From Vibrio sinensis (GTDB lineage Bacteria; Pseudomonadota; Gammaproteobacteria; Enterobacterales; Vibrionaceae): a DNA stretch of 64,000 nt. Made by a program: the position numbers and the translations under genes. Below are positions 24,843 to 31,553 of the stretch, in pieces; the first letter of the stretch is position 1; each line of letters opens with the position of its first letter. Under the pieces are notes generated by a model. It was not told the origin of the DNA. It searched no databases and worked only from the letters and a program-made list of their open reading frames with translations. The stretch covers positions 1 through 64,000 of the forward strand of contig NZ_QVMU01000019.1 of the NCBI RefSeq assembly GCF_003605645.1. The letters run 5' to 3'.

Positions 24843-24930
24843 CTCGATTTATAAAAGTAAAAACATTTATAATTCAATAAATTAAATATTATATTACACG
24901 CTCAAAACGCAAAATTAAACATCATACAAG

Positions 24931-24956
24931 GCCGTTGTAATCACAACGGCTTTTTT
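24931..24956 (+). terminator. Rho-independent terminator after the methyltransferase gene
   Basis: GCCGTTGT-aatc-ACAACGGC followed by TTTTTT, 90 bp after the stop codon. Confidence 0.85.
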
Positions 24957-25020
24957 ATTCGCCAAAAGTCGGCAAGCGGATCGCTAGTTGACCCTCTGTA
25001 AAAAATTTAATCTAAATCAC

Positions 25021-25048
25021 TTTACAGCCGATCGAAAAATGCTATTCT
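25021..25048 (+). promoter_or_regulatory. Promoter of the DUF3577 operon
   Basis: TTTACA (25021-25026), 16 bp, TATTCT (25043-25048) preceded by TGC, about 7 bp upstream of the expected start and just before the structured RNA copy B. Confidence 0.55.
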
Positions 25049-25065
25049 GAATAGGATTAAAGTTG

Positions 25066-25192
25066 TGTACTGACTTATAGTACAAAGCACACGGGAACTA
25101 CACCTCCCTTAAATCGCTTTCTGAGACGTGTCGCGGTCTCAATGAGACTGGAAAGCTTTTTCAACTTTTGTCCATCTTATGATGTAGACATA
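25066..25192 (+). ncRNA. Structured leader RNA upstream of DUF3577, copy B
   Basis: Same blocks as copy A: AAGCACACGGGAACTACAC (25085-25103), CCCTTAAATCGCTTTCTGA (25106-25124), ACGTGTCGCGG, TGGAAAGCTT. Helices TGTACT/AGTACA (25066-25084), GTCTC/GAGAC (25136-25148) and GTCCATC/GATG-TA-GAC (25170-25189) replace different sequences in copy A. GCTTTC (25116-25121) pairs with GAAAGC (25151-25156). A computationally described 'DUF3577' RNA motif exists in the literature; whether this is that motif needs a covariance-model search. Confidence 0.7.
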
Positions 25193-25202
25193 ACTTACTT
25201 TG

Positions 25203-25280
25203 TTACCACCCACACGGGAAGATTATTTTCCCAACGGGGTAATAGTTTTTCTCGTTTCATTACTTGTTAGGAGAAAACAC
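25203..25280 (+). promoter_or_regulatory. Leader hairpin and anti-ribosome-binding-site element of DUF3577
   Basis: Outer stem TTACC/GGTAA enclosing GGGAA/TTTTCCC (25203-25244), then TTTTTCTC (25246-25253), which can pair with GAGAAAAC (25271-25278) over the ribosome-binding site of the ATG at 25282. First of a series of similar leaders. Confidence 0.55.
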
Positions 25281-25281
25281 T

Positions 25282-25689
25282 ATGTCTGGTAATAACAACG
25301 CTAACTACTTCGATATTCACACTTCTGCATTTGGTTTTATTAACCGTGTACGTAAGGTTGTACCGAATAGAGGCGAACCGTTCTGGGCGGCTGATTTTTC
25401 AGCTTGTCGAGGCGATGCTGACGAAAAAACGTACTTTGACGTTAAAGTTGTTGGGACAGAAGCTATTGCTCTGTTTGAACAACACCTTGCGAATTTTGAG
25501 CAAGATAAAGACAAAGTAACAGCAAGCATTGTTATCGGCGATTTGCGCGTAGAACAATTTACTTATAAAGCTGGAAAAAAACAGGGGCAGCCTGGCGTTT
25601 CATTGAAAGGTCGATTGCTTCGTTTTAAATACTTGAAGGTTAATGATGAGGTTGTTTTTAAGACTGAATCAGAAGCCCAAGCCGCTTAA
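25282..25689 (+). CDS. DUF3577 family protein
   Basis: 135 residues from ATG 25282, preceded by TTAGGAGAA. 'YFDIHTSAFGFINRVRKV', 'GEPFWAADFSACRGDADEKTYFDVKVVG' and 'LKGRLLRFKYLKVNDE' fit DUF3577, a family common on GI-type ICEs. The pattern is OB-fold-like, so single-strand nucleic acid binding is plausible, but no function is established. First gene of the leader-controlled array. Confidence 0.8.
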   Translation: MSGNNNANYFDIHTSAFGFINRVRKVVPNRGEPFWAADFSACRGDADEKTYFDVKVVGTEAIALFEQHLANFEQDKDKVTASIVIGDLRVEQFTYKAGKKQGQPGVSLKGRLLRFKYLKVNDEVVFKTESEAQAA

Positions 25690-25697
25690 TAACTGAC

Positions 25698-25728
25698 TGC
25701 CCAATACGTTTATCGTGTTGGGCATTTT
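25698..25728 (+). terminator. Hairpin downstream of DUF3577, terminator or attenuator
   Basis: TGCCCAATACG, loop, CGTGTTGGGCA followed by TTTTCG. Its U-tract is short, so partial read-through into the next gene is possible. Confidence 0.5.
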
Positions 25729-25750
25729 CGTCTAAGGGCGAAAGAACTCT

Positions 25751-25820
25751 GACCCAATGGGGAAACATTCCCTGCGGGCATCGTTTCTCTTTTTTTATTC
25801 GTAAATTTGGAGAAATGATG
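25751..25820 (+). promoter_or_regulatory. Leader hairpin with anti-ribosome-binding-site stretch, copy 2
   Basis: CCC/GGG outer pairs (25753-25755 with 25776-25778) enclose GGGAA/TTCCC. CATCGTTTCTC at 25779-25789 then pairs across all 11 positions, with one G-U, with GAGAAATGATG at 25810-25820, covering ribosome-binding site and start codons. Confidence 0.65.
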
Positions 25821-26342
25821 ATGAATGAACAAATGATAACTCAACATCAGTACAACGCGTTTGTACTGGCGCAAGTTAATACGGATGGTTGGCAAAACGA
25901 AGAAACGTGCCCTGATTGTGGCAAAATGGCAATCAGACGTGATTTTGAATCTTGTCATACCGGTTCTGTGAATGCGCATTACACCCTAAATTGTTCACAT
26001 TGTGGCTACCATGAGTGTGAGCAGGATGAGTGTTCTATCTGTGATGTGAAATATGACTACAACCAACACATCAATGATGAGGTTGGTAAATGGTTGTCTT
26101 TTATGGATTTAGTTGAAGACAGGTTAGCCGAAGGACGATGTGTCCCTGGTGTACTTTGGACTGAGTTCAAACATGTCATGTATCATCAACCAGCAGTGGC
26201 GGATTTATTTGATAATGTTTTAGATCTCGGTTTACCAGCTAATTGTGGAAGACAAGTTGTTCATCATGTTCAACGACATATCATGGATGTGCGATTTAAG
26301 CTTTATCTTGAACAACGTATTCAGCTTGCGAAATTGAATTAA
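25815..26342 (+). CDS. Cysteine-rich zinc-binding-like protein
   Basis: 175 residues (ATG 25815, with two further in-frame ATGs). Zinc-ribbon cysteines: 'CPDCGKM', 'CSHCGYHECEQDECSICDVKYDY' (about 32-78). The C-terminal half is helical with several histidines ('VVHHVQRHIMD'). Function unknown. Its start region can be sequestered by its own leader, so translation is probably regulated. Confidence 0.65.
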   Translation: MMMNEQMITQHQYNAFVLAQVNTDGWQNEETCPDCGKMAIRRDFESCHTGSVNAHYTLNCSHCGYHECEQDECSICDVKYDYNQHINDEVGKWLSFMDLVEDRLAEGRCVPGVLWTEFKHVMYHQPAVADLFDNVLDLGLPANCGRQVVHHVQRHIMDVRFKLYLEQRIQLAKLN

Positions 26343-26347
26343 TCATA

Positions 26348-26408
26348 AACCCACAGGGGATTCGATCCCTTGGGCATCGTTTCTCCTTTTTTAATGAGGA
26401 GAACGATG
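26348..26408 (+). promoter_or_regulatory. Leader hairpin with anti-ribosome-binding-site stretch, copy 3
   Basis: CCCA/TGGG (26350-26353 with 26371-26374) enclose GGGAT-tcg-ATCCC. CATCGTTTCTCC at 26375-26386 pairs, with one bulged T, with GGAGAACGATG at 26398-26408, masking ribosome-binding site and ATG. Confidence 0.65.
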
Positions 26409-26738
26409 ATGAAAGCAGTAACGGTAAATGTTGGCGGTGCGAAGGTGGATTGTTTTGTGCAGTATGCGCAATACGGCAATAGCCAAATCGCTCTACAACT
26501 TATCGCTCAACAAAGTGCAGAGAATGAAGCGCAAGGTATCTTCCCTGGTATGCCAATTGGCAAGCCAACGGTTTGTTTACCTGAGCAGAGTTTGGCGCCT
26601 AATGAAACGATAATCAAAGATTGTGATGAGTATGCAGGTTTTCTGGATGCCTTAGAGCAAGCTGAGATAGTCAAAGCAACGGGTCGAGAGATCTGTTGTG
26701 GGTATGTTTCATACAAGGTAGTTGAAGTCTTAGTTTAA
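26406..26738 (+). CDS. Unknown small protein of the leader-controlled array
   Basis: 110 residues from ATG 26406, after GAGGAGAACG. Not recognised; 'GGAKVDCFVQYAQYGNSQIALQLIAQQSAENEAQGIFPGMPIGKPTVCLPE' suggests a small mixed fold. Leader pairing suggests regulated translation. Confidence 0.6.
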   Translation: MMKAVTVNVGGAKVDCFVQYAQYGNSQIALQLIAQQSAENEAQGIFPGMPIGKPTVCLPEQSLAPNETIIKDCDEYAGFLDALEQAEIVKATGREICCGYVSYKVVEVLV

Positions 26739-26752
26739 TTATTTGTACACCT

Positions 26753-26835
26753 AATCCGGCAGGAACTTCGTTCCTGTTGGATTGGGGTTTTCTGCCTTTT
26801 TTGTTATAGTCATATAAAATGGCAGGAGAGATATG
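26753..26835 (+). promoter_or_regulatory. Leader hairpin, copy 4
   Basis: AATCCGGCAGGAA-cttcg-TTCCTGTTGGATT (26753-26783), a long stem with a UUCG-type loop. CTGCC (26792-26796) can pair with GGCAG (26821-26825), next to the GGAG ribosome-binding site of the ATG at 26833. Confidence 0.5.
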
Positions 26836-27174
26836 TTAGGAATGAGTAATAACTCGGACAATTTCACCCAAAAAGATTTGATGATGTATTTGTTAGATAC
26901 TGCGCAGCATGCTGCTACGCGAGAAAATTTACAGACACTCGAAGCAAATCTTAACATTCGTATTGATCAGGTTCGCGATGAGCTAAAGGAAGTTCGTGCC
27001 GAACTGAAGCAAGACATTGCTGATGTGCGTGGTGAAGTAAAAGATGTTCGAACCGAATTGAAAGAAGTCCGAAACAAAATGGATCGTATGACATGGGCCA
27101 TTTGTGGAACGATTATTGTGGCTGCGGTTACGGTAATTTTTAAGGATGTGCTTTTATCTGGTTTAATCTCATAA
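26833..27174 (+). CDS. Coiled-coil membrane-anchored protein
   Basis: 113 residues. Long heptad-repeat coiled coil ('LRIDQVRDELKEVRAELKQD...VRGEVKDVRTELKEVRNKMDRM', about 40-88; spelling approximate), then a C-terminal membrane helix (about 90-111, 'AICGTIIVAAVTVIFKDVLL'). Resembles DUF1640-type proteins. Two further small genes downstream also end in a membrane helix, suggesting an interacting set. Confidence 0.65.
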   Translation: MLGMSNNSDNFTQKDLMMYLLDTAQHAATRENLQTLEANLNIRIDQVRDELKEVRAELKQDIADVRGEVKDVRTELKEVRNKMDRMTWAICGTIIVAAVTVIFKDVLLSGLIS

Positions 27175-27201
27175 ATTACTGCTGACATTAAATTAACCAA
27201 G

Positions 27202-27267
27202 AGCCTCTGTCCATTTGGACCGGGGCTTTTTTCTGCCTAGATTATATCGATGATAGGATAAGCTATG
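27202..27267 (+). promoter_or_regulatory. Leader hairpin, copy 5
   Basis: AGCC-tct-GTCC-attt-GGAC-c-GGGGCT followed by T6 looks like a terminator, but CCTA (27236-27239) then faces TAGG (27254-27257) just before the ATG at 27265. The anti-ribosome-binding-site pairing is weakest in this copy. Confidence 0.4.
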
Positions 27268-27504
27268 TGTGACGAACAAAGGCGCATAGAAGAACGTGAG
27301 TTAGAGAAAATTCAGCTTTTGCGTGAAATCTCTAATGCTTGCAAGCAGATGAATGATGATCGCAACCTGAACCACTTTGAACGAGAAAAGTTAATTTCTC
27401 GGCGTGTTCGGTTCACTTCTAACGAGAAATGGTTAATGGGAGCGCTCATTATGTCAATGATCGTGTCTCTGCTTGCAATTGTCATTACTTTTGCTAAATC
27501 GTGA
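27265..27504 (+). CDS. Small tail-anchored membrane protein
   Basis: 79 residues: a charged helical N-terminus ('RRIEERELEKIQLLREISNACKQMNDD') and one C-terminal membrane helix (about 56-76, 'LMGALIMSMIVSLLAIVITF'). TAGGATA lies 8 bp upstream. Likely works with the preceding coiled-coil protein; function unknown. Confidence 0.55.
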   Translation: MCDEQRRIEERELEKIQLLREISNACKQMNDDRNLNHFEREKLISRRVRFTSNEKWLMGALIMSMIVSLLAIVITFAKS

Positions 27505-27516
27505 GGTTTTGATTCG

Positions 27517-27696
27517 ATGCGATTACAAGACAAATCTTTGGGTGATAGTAAACCTGATGATTCATTTCGATATATAACCGAAGAGTTGTCTCGAGATATA
27601 AAGAGGGTACAGGTTGACCTGGTCAAATCGATAGCTGTGATGTTGATTATTCACACAGTGTCAATTGTCTCTCTTATTTATGTCGTTCAAGTTTAA
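27517..27696 (+). CDS. Small membrane protein (59 aa)
   Basis: 59 codons from ATG 27517, 12 bp after the upstream gene, with GAGG 9 bp before. Polar N-terminus, then a C-terminal membrane helix ('VMLIIHTVSIVSLIYVVQV'). It has the same architecture as the previous two genes. No leader of its own, so translation is probably coupled. Confidence 0.5.
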   Translation: MRLQDKSLGDSKPDDSFRYITEELSRDIKRVQVDLVKSIAVMLIIHTVSIVSLIYVVQV

Positions 27697-27752
27697 GTAT
27701 TAACAAAATCTTAAACAAATTTAAGGTTTTTAACTCAACATTATTGCGCCTA

Positions 27753-27822
27753 GCGCACCGTCCATACAGGATGCTTCCTGTATGGGGGCATCCTTTTTTA
27801 TTTTAAGAAGGAAATTATTATG
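27753..27822 (+). promoter_or_regulatory. Leader hairpin, copy 6
   Basis: CCATACAGGA-tgct-TCCTGTATGG followed by GGGCATCC and a T-run, echoing the GGGCATCG of copies 2 and 3. TCCTT (27791-27795) can pair with AAGGA (27808-27812), the ribosome-binding site of the ATG at 27820. Confidence 0.55.
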
Positions 27823-28734
27823 CCGAACTGGTGTGTTAACCAAATCCATGTCAGTGGTCCTGATGCGCTTGACGTTCAGCGTTTGATGACAGAACCACAA
27901 ACTCTACTGCATTACGATGCAACCAAAGCGGCTGTGAAGATGTTTTTAGCCGGTGTAGGTGGTTTGTTAAAACCGACTGTACCAATGCGCTTTGATGTCT
28001 ATCCAGAGTTGATCGCCGGTATCGGTGAATCCAATATAGCGAACCACGCTTTTGATGCGTTCGTGATGTTACTGAACCAAAAACCGAAGTTAACGCCTGA
28101 AATCTGCCTTGTCATTTTGACTTTGTTTGAGCAGACGGGGTTGAAGCAGCGGTATTGGGGTAACTTGCCTGTCGCAGCCAGAAAGAAGATCTCGCCATTG
28201 TTGAAGAACAGTGCATACGATTGGTCGGGTATCTACTTTCGTCGTTTACCTCTTGATGTGCTATGGGCAAAGCTTGATGTGTCTGAGCCTGTGTTGCATC
28301 GCTCGTTTTCGTTAAGTAGCTTGTGTCCACCAAATCTGTTGTCGCAAATCAATGGGTTTAATGGGCATTTGTTGTCGCTTGTCCCAAGTGGCTATGACGA
28401 TAATTGCGAACGTCTTGGAACAAAGTGGGAGATGGTAGACGTTAATGTTATCGAATCAAGTGATGGGTTTGTAAAACTTGAATTTGATACTGCTTGGAGT
28501 CCCGCTATTCCACCTATAGAGGAGTTGGCAACTCGTTTTCCTGAGTCAGTTTTTACTCATTATTTTGCAGAATGTGGCTGTGCGTTTTGCGGCTATGTTT
28601 TGTATGAGGATGGATCGATCCAGGAGCAGTGTTGGGATGACTTGGTGTTTTCTGATGAAGAAAACGAAGAGGGTTACCATGATGTAGTCGGTCCAGACTA
28701 TATCATGGAGAATTTCGAACAATACGGCGGTTAA
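27820..28734 (+). CDS. DUF1281/Api92-like ferredoxin-fold protein
   Basis: 304 residues starting 'MPNWCVNQIHVSG', the hallmark of the YubB/DUF1281 (Api92-like) family found on plasmids, ICEs and phages. The C-terminal 110 residues ('LEFDTAWSPAIPPIEELATRFPESVFTHYFAECGCAFCGYVLYEDGS') match the ferredoxin-like domain. Function unknown. Last gene of the array. Confidence 0.85.
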   Translation: MPNWCVNQIHVSGPDALDVQRLMTEPQTLLHYDATKAAVKMFLAGVGGLLKPTVPMRFDVYPELIAGIGESNIANHAFDAFVMLLNQKPKLTPEICLVILTLFEQTGLKQRYWGNLPVAARKKISPLLKNSAYDWSGIYFRRLPLDVLWAKLDVSEPVLHRSFSLSSLCPPNLLSQINGFNGHLLSLVPSGYDDNCERLGTKWEMVDVNVIESSDGFVKLEFDTAWSPAIPPIEELATRFPESVFTHYFAECGCAFCGYVLYEDGSIQEQCWDDLVFSDEENEEGYHDVVGPDYIMENFEQYGG

Positions 28735-28741
28735 GTTTTTA

Positions 28742-28776
28742 TTACCCCACCAGGGAGCGCATCCCTGGTGGGGTAA
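28742..28776 (+). terminator. Long perfect hairpin ending the DUF3577 array
   Basis: TTACCCCACCAGGGA-gcgc-ATCCCTGGTGGGGTAA, 15-bp perfect stem 7 bp after the stop. There is no T-run, so it may stabilise the 3' end or be a leader-type hairpin whose gene has been lost. Confidence 0.5.
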
Positions 28777-28802
28777 ATAGAATAGACACAGTGAGGTCAA
28801 TG

Positions 28803-30002
28803 TTATTTCCATTGATTAATGTTTATAATATCAGCCTTATGCACATTCTCAGTATTAGTTCGTGTTGGAACCTTAAAGTTTACCAAATTGTCATATGTCG
28901 GTTGATGAGGGCTAAAAAAACCCTCAGGTAGGCTACATAACATAGTACTTAGACCTGCTGACAACCCTAACTTATCCAGAAGATCTTCTTTTCTACATAC
29001 GCCTTGATCAGTAAGCATTCTTACTGCTCGAGGTAAAATACGAGGTTCTTCTATTGGTAAATCATCATCAAGCGGCTCTCTTATTCGCCATCGTTTTACG
29101 GATAGTCTTTTGAATAAATTAGATTTTTGTAAATCATCGATAATTTCAAGTTGCCATGCTCGATATATCATAGCTGCTATTGATACTTTCCAGCGCCGTT
29201 TTAATGCCAAAAATGTCTCCAGTGTTGGTTTACTTAAATCTTTAGCAAATGAATCTGATGGTAATAGTAGCGCTCCTGCAAAAAAATCAGCCTGTTTTTC
29301 GATTAATTGTATAGTTGTTGAGTTGTGTTCACTTTTATTAATATGCTTGTGTAAAATGACATGCCCTAATTCGTGTGCTGCATCAAAGCGACTTCGTACT
29401 CCATTATTTTTGTCACTCGCTAAAAATATAAATGGTCGTTCTAAATGATCATGCCAATGTGAGACACCGTCCATCTTATCGTATCCAACATCGCCTCTTG
29501 CACAAATCACCCCTGCATTTTCAACAGCTAAGACAACATCTTGTATCGGTCCATTTCCAAGTCCAACTAACTGACGAAATTCAATGGCTAACACTTCTAT
29601 ATCTTCTTCTGACATAGCCATAAAATGTTTAGTATTTTCTGGTAGTCGTAATTGAGGCCACTCAAACCATTGCCCCAATGTTGAAGTGACTTCAGCCATC
29701 CAATCTAGCTTTATTTTTGTTGTATCTCTCGCCACTCTCGTTGCTGAAGATAAAGAACGATAGAAGTATGGAGTCGAACTTTCAAAAGGTATCTCTTTTA
29801 AAAACCAATGGGTAGGCATGTTTAAAGTGTTTGATAATGCGGTTAATTTATCGCATTCTGGACTTTGTTTTCCGTTTTCCCAATTGGTCACCGTTGCGGC
29901 TGAAACATTAACTAAGGTAGCTAAAGCAACCTTTGTTAATCCTAATGATTCTCGCGCTTGGGTAAGGCGTACTGGTTGAAAACCACCAACTCCAGTTCTC
30001 AT
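28803..30002 (-). CDS. XRE-family HTH protein with ImmA/IrrE metallopeptidase domain
   Basis: 399 residues. XRE HTH at about 13-60 ('LTQARESLGLTKVALATLVNVSAATVTNWENGKQSPE'), then a zinc metallopeptidase domain with His210-Glu211-x-x-His214 ('AAHELGHVILH') and downstream 'EKQADFFAGALLLP' supplying the third ligand region. Such fusions usually act as regulators relieved by self- or partner-cleavage, or as antitoxin-like parts of defence modules. The gene with which it is paired lies 3 bp upstream on the same strand. Confidence 0.88.
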   Translation of the reverse strand: MRTGVGGFQPVRLTQARESLGLTKVALATLVNVSAATVTNWENGKQSPECDKLTALSNTLNMPTHWFLKEIPFESSTPYFYRSLSSATRVARDTTKIKLDWMAEVTSTLGQWFEWPQLRLPENTKHFMAMSEEDIEVLAIEFRQLVGLGNGPIQDVVLAVENAGVICARGDVGYDKMDGVSHWHDHLERPFIFLASDKNNGVRSRFDAAHELGHVILHKHINKSEHNSTTIQLIEKQADFFAGALLLPSDSFAKDLSKPTLETFLALKRRWKVSIAAMIYRAWQLEIIDDLQKSNLFKRLSVKRWRIREPLDDDLPIEEPRILPRAVRMLTDQGVCRKEDLLDKLGLSAGLSTMLCSLPEGFFSPHQPTYDNLVNFKVPTRTNTENVHKADIININQWK

Positions 30003-30005
30003 AAT

Positions 30006-30680
30006 TTACTCATTACTCTGTTTTGCTTCTTCGTCTTTGATTTCGACCAACAGTGTTGGCCAAGCCATATCAAATACTGGTTGATGGTGTTCTTCGTTCA
30101 TATAACCTAATATAAATTCAGATATAGGGACAAATAGATGAAATCCACGCCAGTTTGAAAAAGGAATCGTTATAAATATATCGTTAGGTGTACTTTGTGA
30201 TGATTCTGATGCAGCAGGATGTGCTACCACAATGACAGCATGTAGTTTGCTATCAAAATTTGTTTTTTTATCTGCATCAAATAAGTCTATTTGTATCGGC
30301 TCTAAAATAGTATTCAATTGAGATAGTAACTTACGATGAGCTGCATCTCGAATCCGTTTATTGTGAGCTACTTCCACATGCGAGACCTTAACATTATCAA
30401 GGTCAATTACAATGTAATTTTCACCTCTAGGGTATGTATTACAAACGATACCACCTGACATGCACAAAGCTTCATCAATATTGTAACGACGCATTTGTTG
30501 TCTTAATCGTTGTTTAGGGATGTGTGTAAAATTGTTTTTAATATAAGAATCAACATCACCATAACGAGATATGATATTTTTTTCGAGATCTTCCAATGTA
30601 TCTCGAGTTAAGTGCATTCTTAAAAACGCACTGAGTTTATCAGTTAAGGTTTGTGTCACGATTAATACGCCATAAGTCAA
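30006..30680 (-). CDS. Unknown partner of the XRE-ImmA protein
   Basis: 224 residues if started at TTG 30680; the first ATG (30616) gives 203. Neither has a good ribosome-binding site. It is not recognised: N-terminal helical, then 'CNTYPRGENYIVIDLDNVKVSHVEVAHNKRIRDAAHRKLL' and 'IPFSNWRGFHLFVPISEF'. A 3-bp gap to the XRE-ImmA gene indicates a two-gene operon, possibly a toxin-antitoxin or defence pair. Confidence 0.6.
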   Translation of the reverse strand: MTYGVLIVTQTLTDKLSAFLRMHLTRDTLEDLEKNIISRYGDVDSYIKNNFTHIPKQRLRQQMRRYNIDEALCMSGGIVCNTYPRGENYIVIDLDNVKVSHVEVAHNKRIRDAAHRKLLSQLNTILEPIQIDLFDADKKTNFDSKLHAVIVVAHPAASESSQSTPNDIFITIPFSNWRGFHLFVPISEFILGYMNEEHHQPVFDMAWPTLLVEIKDEEAKQSNE

Positions 30681-31019
30681 ATTAAGTATAGCCGAATTTT
30701 AACTAAAAAAATTAAGTTTTGAAAGAGGAAAACCTATCTTTAAACATTTATGCACTTCTGCGGCGCTTTAGAAAACGGGGGACTTTGTAATTCGCTTATC
30801 GTGCTGACTAAATACACACAATAAAATCATGTGTATTTGTGATAAGAATCAAATAACCAGTGCATTGCGGTCGCTTAGTCAACCATTTAATCAGATATTA
30901 CTTAAGTCAGCAGTTTCGATTGATGTTGTCTGTTGGCAGTATCCACATATTGTAAATGCTTCCATGTTTCTATTTACAACTATCTAAATCACATACGACC
31001 AGGCTTGTGATGAATTTTT

Positions 31020-31048
31020 GCCCGTTCCTGTATGCGGGCTTTTTTTTC
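31020..31048 (+). terminator. Terminator-like hairpin 1 in gene-poor region
   Basis: GCCCG-ttcctgtatg-CGGGC then eight Ts, with no recognised gene upstream on the + strand. Confidence 0.6.
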
Positions 31049-31198
31049 GTCTGTTGAAATTAAATTGTGAAGTCGAACATAAATTTTGTACTACGTACTT
31101 CTCGTGTCATTAATTTCATCATACTTTGATTAAGCACAGTCGGATGTGCATAATTTAGACTGATTTGATCAATCTTTATTTTTGCTATAGATAAGATG

Positions 31199-31229
31199 AA
31201 AGCCCACATGTGTTCAGGTGGGCTTTTTT
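31199..31229 (+). terminator. Terminator-like hairpin 2 in gene-poor region
   Basis: AAAGCCCAC-atgtgttcag-GTGGGCTTTTTT. About 170 bp after hairpin 1 with no gene between. Confidence 0.6.
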
Positions 31230-31370
31230 GCAACCAAAGTATCGATTTAAGCATCACAAGCTGCGACAACAAGCCATTTTGAAGTAAAATAATGCCAACT
31301 TATCTATCTCCTCACCAAAGATAAGTATATGCGATGATAATAAAAACATTATCCGACGCCTGTCGGCTTT

Positions 31371-31414
31371 ACGCGCAATACTTGTAATACAACAAGGGTA
31401 TTGCGCGTTTTTTT
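31371..31414 (+). terminator. Terminator-like hairpin 3 in gene-poor region
   Basis: ACGCGCAATAC ... GTATTGCGCGT, an 11-bp stem extended by TTGT/ACAA inside, then seven Ts. A smaller hairpin CCGAC-gcct-GTCGG lies just before. Together they resemble the end of a small RNA. Confidence 0.6.
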
Positions 31415-31503
31415 GATTACGCTAACAGTGGCATTGACAAAGATACGGTATCCATCCATTTCTCACCTTTTTGGCCTATATATCTATCCTTAGTATGATA
31501 TAA

Positions 31504-31529
31504 ACGAAAGTGTTTATAAACGCTTTCGT
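31504..31529. promoter_or_regulatory. Palindromic operator upstream of the 31.5-kb gene
   Basis: ACGAAAG-t-GTTTATAAAC-g-CTTTCGT: a 26-bp near-perfect palindrome 25 bp before the ATG at 31554, placed where a repressor could block transcription or initiation. Confidence 0.55.
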
Positions 31530-31553
31530 GATATTCACGGTAAGGAACAAGCA

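Larger units (their letters stand above)
30681..31553. other. Gene-poor region with three terminator-like hairpins
   Basis: 873 bp without a convincing gene. It contains the three hairpins listed separately at 31020, 31199 and 31371, each with a T-run, implying short rightward transcripts, plus a palindromic operator before the next gene. A 52-codon frame from ATG 30824 region (MCICDKNQ...) precedes the first hairpin but has no clear ribosome-binding site. Confidence 0.4.

Noticed and set aside
26348..26374. T-arm-like GGGATTCGATCCC hairpin
   Set aside because: No cloverleaf can be drawn around it; it belongs to the leader series.
30829..30987. 52-codon frame MCICDKNQ... in the gene-poor region
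   Set aside because: No ribosome-binding site and no recognisable feature; insufficient to call a gene even though a terminator follows.
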